Of a DNA stretch of 16,371 bases, positions 13,757 to 16,371 are shown one piece after another (positions within the stretch are counted from its first letter, which is position 1; each line of letters starts with the position of its first letter). A model generated the notes under the pieces. The model was not told the DNA's origin. It ran no database searches and worked only from the letters and a program-made list of their open reading frames with translations. The DNA is taken from positions 1-16,371 of the forward strand of contig JAGPUU010000406.1 in assembly GCA_018067325.1 (NCBI GenBank). Reading direction: 5' to 3'. This stretch comes from Amphritea sp. (lineage in GTDB: Bacteria; Pseudomonadota; Gammaproteobacteria; Pseudomonadales; Balneatricaceae). Position numbers and translations under genes: made by a program.

Positions 13757-15262
13757 TTACACCTGTTCGGCGATAATCTTTTTCCACTTAGCAGGTCCGG
13801 TGTTATGAACAGAAACACCATTAGAATCGACCGCTACTGTAACCGGCATATCCTTCACTTCAAACTCATAGATCGCTTCCATACCCATTTCAGGGAATGC
13901 CAGTACTTCGGCATTAGTAATCGCCTTAGACACCAGATATGCAGCACCACCTACAGCCATCAGATAAACCGCTTTGTTGTCACGGATAGCCTCTATCGCC
14001 ACAGGACCGCGCTCGGACTTACCGATCATACCCAGCAGACCGGTACTCTCGATAACCTGACGGGTGAATTTATCCATACGAGTCGCGGTAGTCGGGCCAG
14101 CAGGCCCCACAACTTCGTCACGAACCGGATCAACAGGGCCAACGTAGTAGATAAAGCGGCCTTTCAGATCAACCGGTAGATCTTCGCCCTTGTCGAGCAT
14201 CTCAACCATGCGCTTATGCGCAGCATCACGACCGGTCAGCATCTTTCCGCTCAACAAGACTGTTTCACCTGGCTCCCAGCTCAACACATCTTCAGGCGTA
14301 ACCGTATTCAGATCAACACGACGGGTATTAGAACCCACTTCGAATGTCACTTCTGGCCACTCATCCAAACTAGGCGGGGTCAAGATAGCAGGACCGTTAC
14401 CATTCAATTTGAAATGAGTGTGACGGGTTGCTGCACAGTTAGGAATCATACACACCGGCAGTGACGCTGCGTGGGTAGGATAATCCATGATCTTGACATC
14501 CAATACGGTTGTCAGACCACCCAACCCCTGAGCACCGATGCCCAGAGCGTTCACTGCATCCATGATTTCAAGACGCAGTTCTTCAACACGATTCTGTGGT
14601 CCACGCTCACGTAACTCATGAATATCAATCGGGTCCATCAGAGATTCTTTTGCCAGCACAGCCGCTTTCTCAGCTGTACCGCCAATACCCAGACCCAGCA
14701 TACCCGGTGGACACCAGCCTGCACCCATCGTAGGTACCGTCTTCACTACCCAATCAACAATACTGTCAGATGGGTTCAACATCACCATCTTAGATTTATT
14801 CTCAGAGCCGCCGCCTTTCGCTGCGACATGTACTTCAACTTCATCGCCTTCAACGATCTCGTAATGAATAACCGCTGGCGTGTTGTCTTTAGTGTTCTGA
14901 CGTTTACCAGCAGGATCTGCCAGAATCGACGCACGCAGAACGTTGTCAGGATGCATGTAAGCTTGACGAACGCCTTGGTTCACCATATCGGTAACGCTCA
15001 TTTTGGCATCCCAAGTAACATTCATACCCACTTTCAGGAAGACGGTTACGATACCGGTATCCTGACAGATAGGACGCTTACCTTCAGCACACATACGGGA
15101 GTTAATCAGGATCTGAGCCATAGCGTCTTTCGCCGCTGGGTTCTCCTCCTTCTGATAGGCTTCATGTACACCCTGAATAAAATCGATCGGGTGGTAGTAG
15201 GAGATGAACTGCAGCGAGTCGGCAATGCTGCTGATGAAATCGTCTTGGCGAATTACGCTCAT
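13757..15262 (-). CDS. fumA: Class I (iron-sulfur) fumarate hydratase
   Basis: This enzyme interconverts fumarate and malate in the citric acid cycle using an oxygen-sensitive 4Fe-4S cluster. The 501 residues cover the whole family length, with the alpha-type domain (about 1-285) and the beta-type domain (about 290-501) fused in one chain. The three expected cluster cysteines are visible as Cys66 in CQDTGI, Cys184 in GWCPPGMLGLGIGGT and Cys276 in PNCAATRH, with the spacing expected for class I enzymes. VGPAGPTTATRMD is the beta-domain substrate motif. GGAG seven bases before the ATG fixes the start. The gene has its own promoter and terminator. FumA and FumB cannot be told apart by sequence in this lineage, so the symbol is only a class label. 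Confidence 0.96.
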   Translation of the reverse strand: MSVIRQDDFISSIADSLQFISYYHPIDFIQGVHEAYQKEENPAAKDAMAQILINSRMCAEGKRPICQDTGIVTVFLKVGMNVTWDAKMSVTDMVNQGVRQAYMHPDNVLRASILADPAGKRQNTKDNTPAVIHYEIVEGDEVEVHVAAKGGGSENKSKMVMLNPSDSIVDWVVKTVPTMGAGWCPPGMLGLGIGGTAEKAAVLAKESLMDPIDIHELRERGPQNRVEELRLEIMDAVNALGIGAQGLGGLTTVLDVKIMDYPTHAASLPVCMIPNCAATRHTHFKLNGNGPAILTPPSLDEWPEVTFEVGSNTRRVDLNTVTPEDVLSWEPGETVLLSGKMLTGRDAAHKRMVEMLDKGEDLPVDLKGRFIYYVGPVDPVRDEVVGPAGPTTATRMDKFTRQVIESTGLLGMIGKSERGPVAIEAIRDNKAVYLMAVGGAAYLVSKAITNAEVLAFPEMGMEAIYEFEVKDMPVTVAVDSNGVSVHNTGPAKWKKIIAEQV

Positions 15263-15347
15263 TTTTGGCTCCGCGGTATCAGGCTAGAATTGTAAGTAAG
15301 ACCGGTAAATAGAGGACTATCTGTGTAGCCCTTAAGTTCTGCGCAAT

Positions 15348-15353
15348 ATTATA
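15348..15353 (-). promoter_or_regulatory. Fumarase promoter -10 box
   Basis: A perfect TATAAT on the minus strand lies about 85 bases ahead of the fumarase start. No convincing -35 box is found at 16-18 bases, where AACGCC or close variants lie, so activation by a regulator is possible. A GC-rich hairpin (GCCGG/CCGGC) lies just upstream and may weakly terminate the prenyltransferase transcript. Confidence 0.5.
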
Positions 15354-15437
15354 CACTAGTTTAATCGCCGGGCGTTGTCCGGCCTTAGTCTTAAACAAAG
15401 CTCAGACGCCTGACTATTTAACCAAATCCAGCTCGGG

Positions 15438-16265
15438 TTATAAACTCAAACAGTAAAGCAAACCAAATAACATAAAGAAGCGCCCACTGGCGGGAGGCAA
15501 GGAGGCCCTTCCGGCTTCGCTTAACTGTTGTTTATAGAGCAGATAGATCAACGGCAAACTAATCAGCCACCATAACCCAGGCAATATGCCTGTTGCCCAG
15601 AGCAGTAGAGAGACTCCGACCACTAGTAACAACAGGGTTATGTATAGACGCTTAGCAGCCCTTAGGCCAATCCTTACCGTCAAGGTGCGGATACCCGCAT
15701 CAGCATCGCTCTCAGCATCCCTTATCTCATTAGCCAGCAGCAGGATTGAACTGACCAGACTCACCGGTATCGACCGATAGAAAACCACCCAACTTAGATC
15801 GCCAACGAGTATAAAATAACTGCCGCAGACCATCAGCACGCCCATCAGCCAGAACACCAACACCACCGCCAAGCCTCGGCGTTTGAAGTTAATAGGTTCA
15901 ACGGTATACCCCAACCCACCGACAAGCCCTATCAGCAGCAATACCAATAGTTCTAGCCCGGCAACGCTGATCAGGCTAATGCCTATGGCCGCCGCCAACA
16001 GAAAGCACACCAACCCCAGTCTAAAGTTACGAGTCACCTGTTCTCGGGCGTTTTGATTTCGCAGCTGCTTCAAGTCAGCATAATCATTAATCAGATTTAC
16101 ACCAGCCTGCAGTACCAAAGCACCCAACAGAATCAACAGAGCCACAGTGTAATTAAACATCGGTAGCCCGGCAGCACTAATAATACCGACCAGGCAGGTG
16201 ATCAGTGCCACTGAAAAAGAGAAAGGTCGAAGAGCTCGCCTGAACGAGTACTTATCATGCTTCAT
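15438..16265 (-). CDS. UbiA-superfamily prenyltransferase, MenA-like
   Basis: This 275-residue integral membrane protein belongs to the UbiA superfamily, whose members transfer an isoprenoid chain from a prenyl diphosphate to an acceptor ring. Both metal-binding aspartate motifs are present: NLINDYAD (57-64, Asp61 and Asp64) and NEIRDAESD (179-187, Asp183 and Asp187). The second is followed by AGIRTLTVRIG, which is closer to MenA (1,4-dihydroxy-2-naphthoate prenyltransferase) than to UbiA. About eight hydrophobic segments are visible. GGT six bases ahead of the ATG is a weak ribosome site. No other menaquinone or ubiquinone gene is in the window, so the acceptor cannot be assigned. It is followed by fumarase across 175 bases. 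Confidence 0.88.
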   Translation of the reverse strand: MKHDKYSFRRALRPFSFSVALITCLVGIISAAGLPMFNYTVALLILLGALVLQAGVNLINDYADLKQLRNQNAREQVTRNFRLGLVCFLLAAAIGISLISVAGLELLVLLLIGLVGGLGYTVEPINFKRRGLAVVLVFWLMGVLMVCGSYFILVGDLSWVVFYRSIPVSLVSSILLLANEIRDAESDADAGIRTLTVRIGLRAAKRLYITLLLLVVGVSLLLWATGILPGLWWLISLPLIYLLYKQQLSEAGRASLPPASGRFFMLFGLLYCLSL

Positions 16266-16271
16266 AGTTAC

Positions 16272-16371
16272 CGCGTACTCATCGTAAACACAGATAAAAT
16301 AGATATAAAAAAAGGTATCTCGAGATACCTTTTTTTATATCTATTTTATCTGTGTTTACGATGAGTACGCG
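16272..16371. repeat. Perfect 100-base palindrome ending at the window edge
   Basis: Bases 16272-16321 and 16322-16371 are exact reverse complements with no spacer and no mismatch. The palindrome ends exactly at the last base of the window. The centre is the terminator described above. Natural terminators are not symmetric over 50-base arms, so the right half is most likely a folded-back copy of the left half made during assembly or amplification. Confidence 0.9.
16307..16336. terminator. Bidirectional intrinsic terminator inside the end palindrome
   Basis: GGTATC and GATACC pair around a TCGA loop and are flanked by seven A on the left and seven T on the right, a good intrinsic terminator on either strand. 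It lies upstream of the prenyltransferase, so it would belong to an unseen neighbour. The flanks continue as a longer perfect palindrome. Confidence 0.75.

Noticed and set aside
14618..15295. Long 225-codon plus-strand frame opposite the fumarase gene
   Set aside because: It is the antisense shadow of a clear class I fumarase. Its composition (many His, Arg, Asn and Thr) is typical of an antisense frame.

Overview
The window looks like a chromosomal segment of a marine gammaproteobacterium, probably an Oceanospirillales/Neptunomonas-Amphritea-type organism. This rests on gene content only: a DUF3549 protein, a DnaT-like plus lambda P-like replication pair, PurU, NfsA, a phasin, a YqcA/MioC-type flavodoxin, a class I fumarase and a MenA/UbiA-type prenyltransferase, at moderate GC. 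The genus is an inference. There is no rRNA, tRNA, CRISPR array or intact transposase.

Layout. 1-1330: a regulatory stretch with two small perfect dyads, then a DUF3549 gene (+). 1331-2903: an accessory-looking patch, with a GGGTCA-type inverted repeat, an AT-rich lipoprotein gene (-) and a 330-base gap with hairpins. 2904-4545: an overlapping minus-strand pair, a DnaT-like ssDNA-binding protein followed by a lambda P-like protein, which together resemble a phage-derived helicase-loading module. 4675-6064: a two-CBS-domain protein and PurU (both -). 6314-10061: a tightly packed plus-strand operon of AMP/thymidine phosphorylase-like, PRPP-synthetase-like, AlkB-like dioxygenase and NfsA nitroreductase genes. 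10084-10713: a doubtful small ORF, a very strong bidirectional terminator and a phasin (-) whose promoter carries a dyad over its -35 box. 11202-11909: a DUF445 membrane protein (+), followed by a cluster of hairpins that includes a Pseudomonas-type REP element. 12151-13574: a flavodoxin (-), a small conserved protein (+) and a cytochrome c (-). 13757-16265: class I fumarase and a prenyltransferase (both -). The last 100 bases are a perfect palindrome ending exactly at the window edge.

How the genes fit together. The most interesting unit is the four-gene operon. Two junctions are 4-base ATGA overlaps and the third is a 3-base gap. It combines nucleotide or nucleoside phosphorolysis, PRPP-type chemistry, oxidative dealkylation of nucleobases and an FMN nitroreductase. 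A nucleotide salvage or nucleotide-damage clearance role is a reasonable inference, but the sequence does not prove it. The second notable unit is the DnaT/lambda P pair, which sits between ordinary chromosomal genes with no other phage genes in view. The terminal palindrome is most simply a terminator at which an assembly folded back on itself, so sequence beyond about 16336 should not be trusted.
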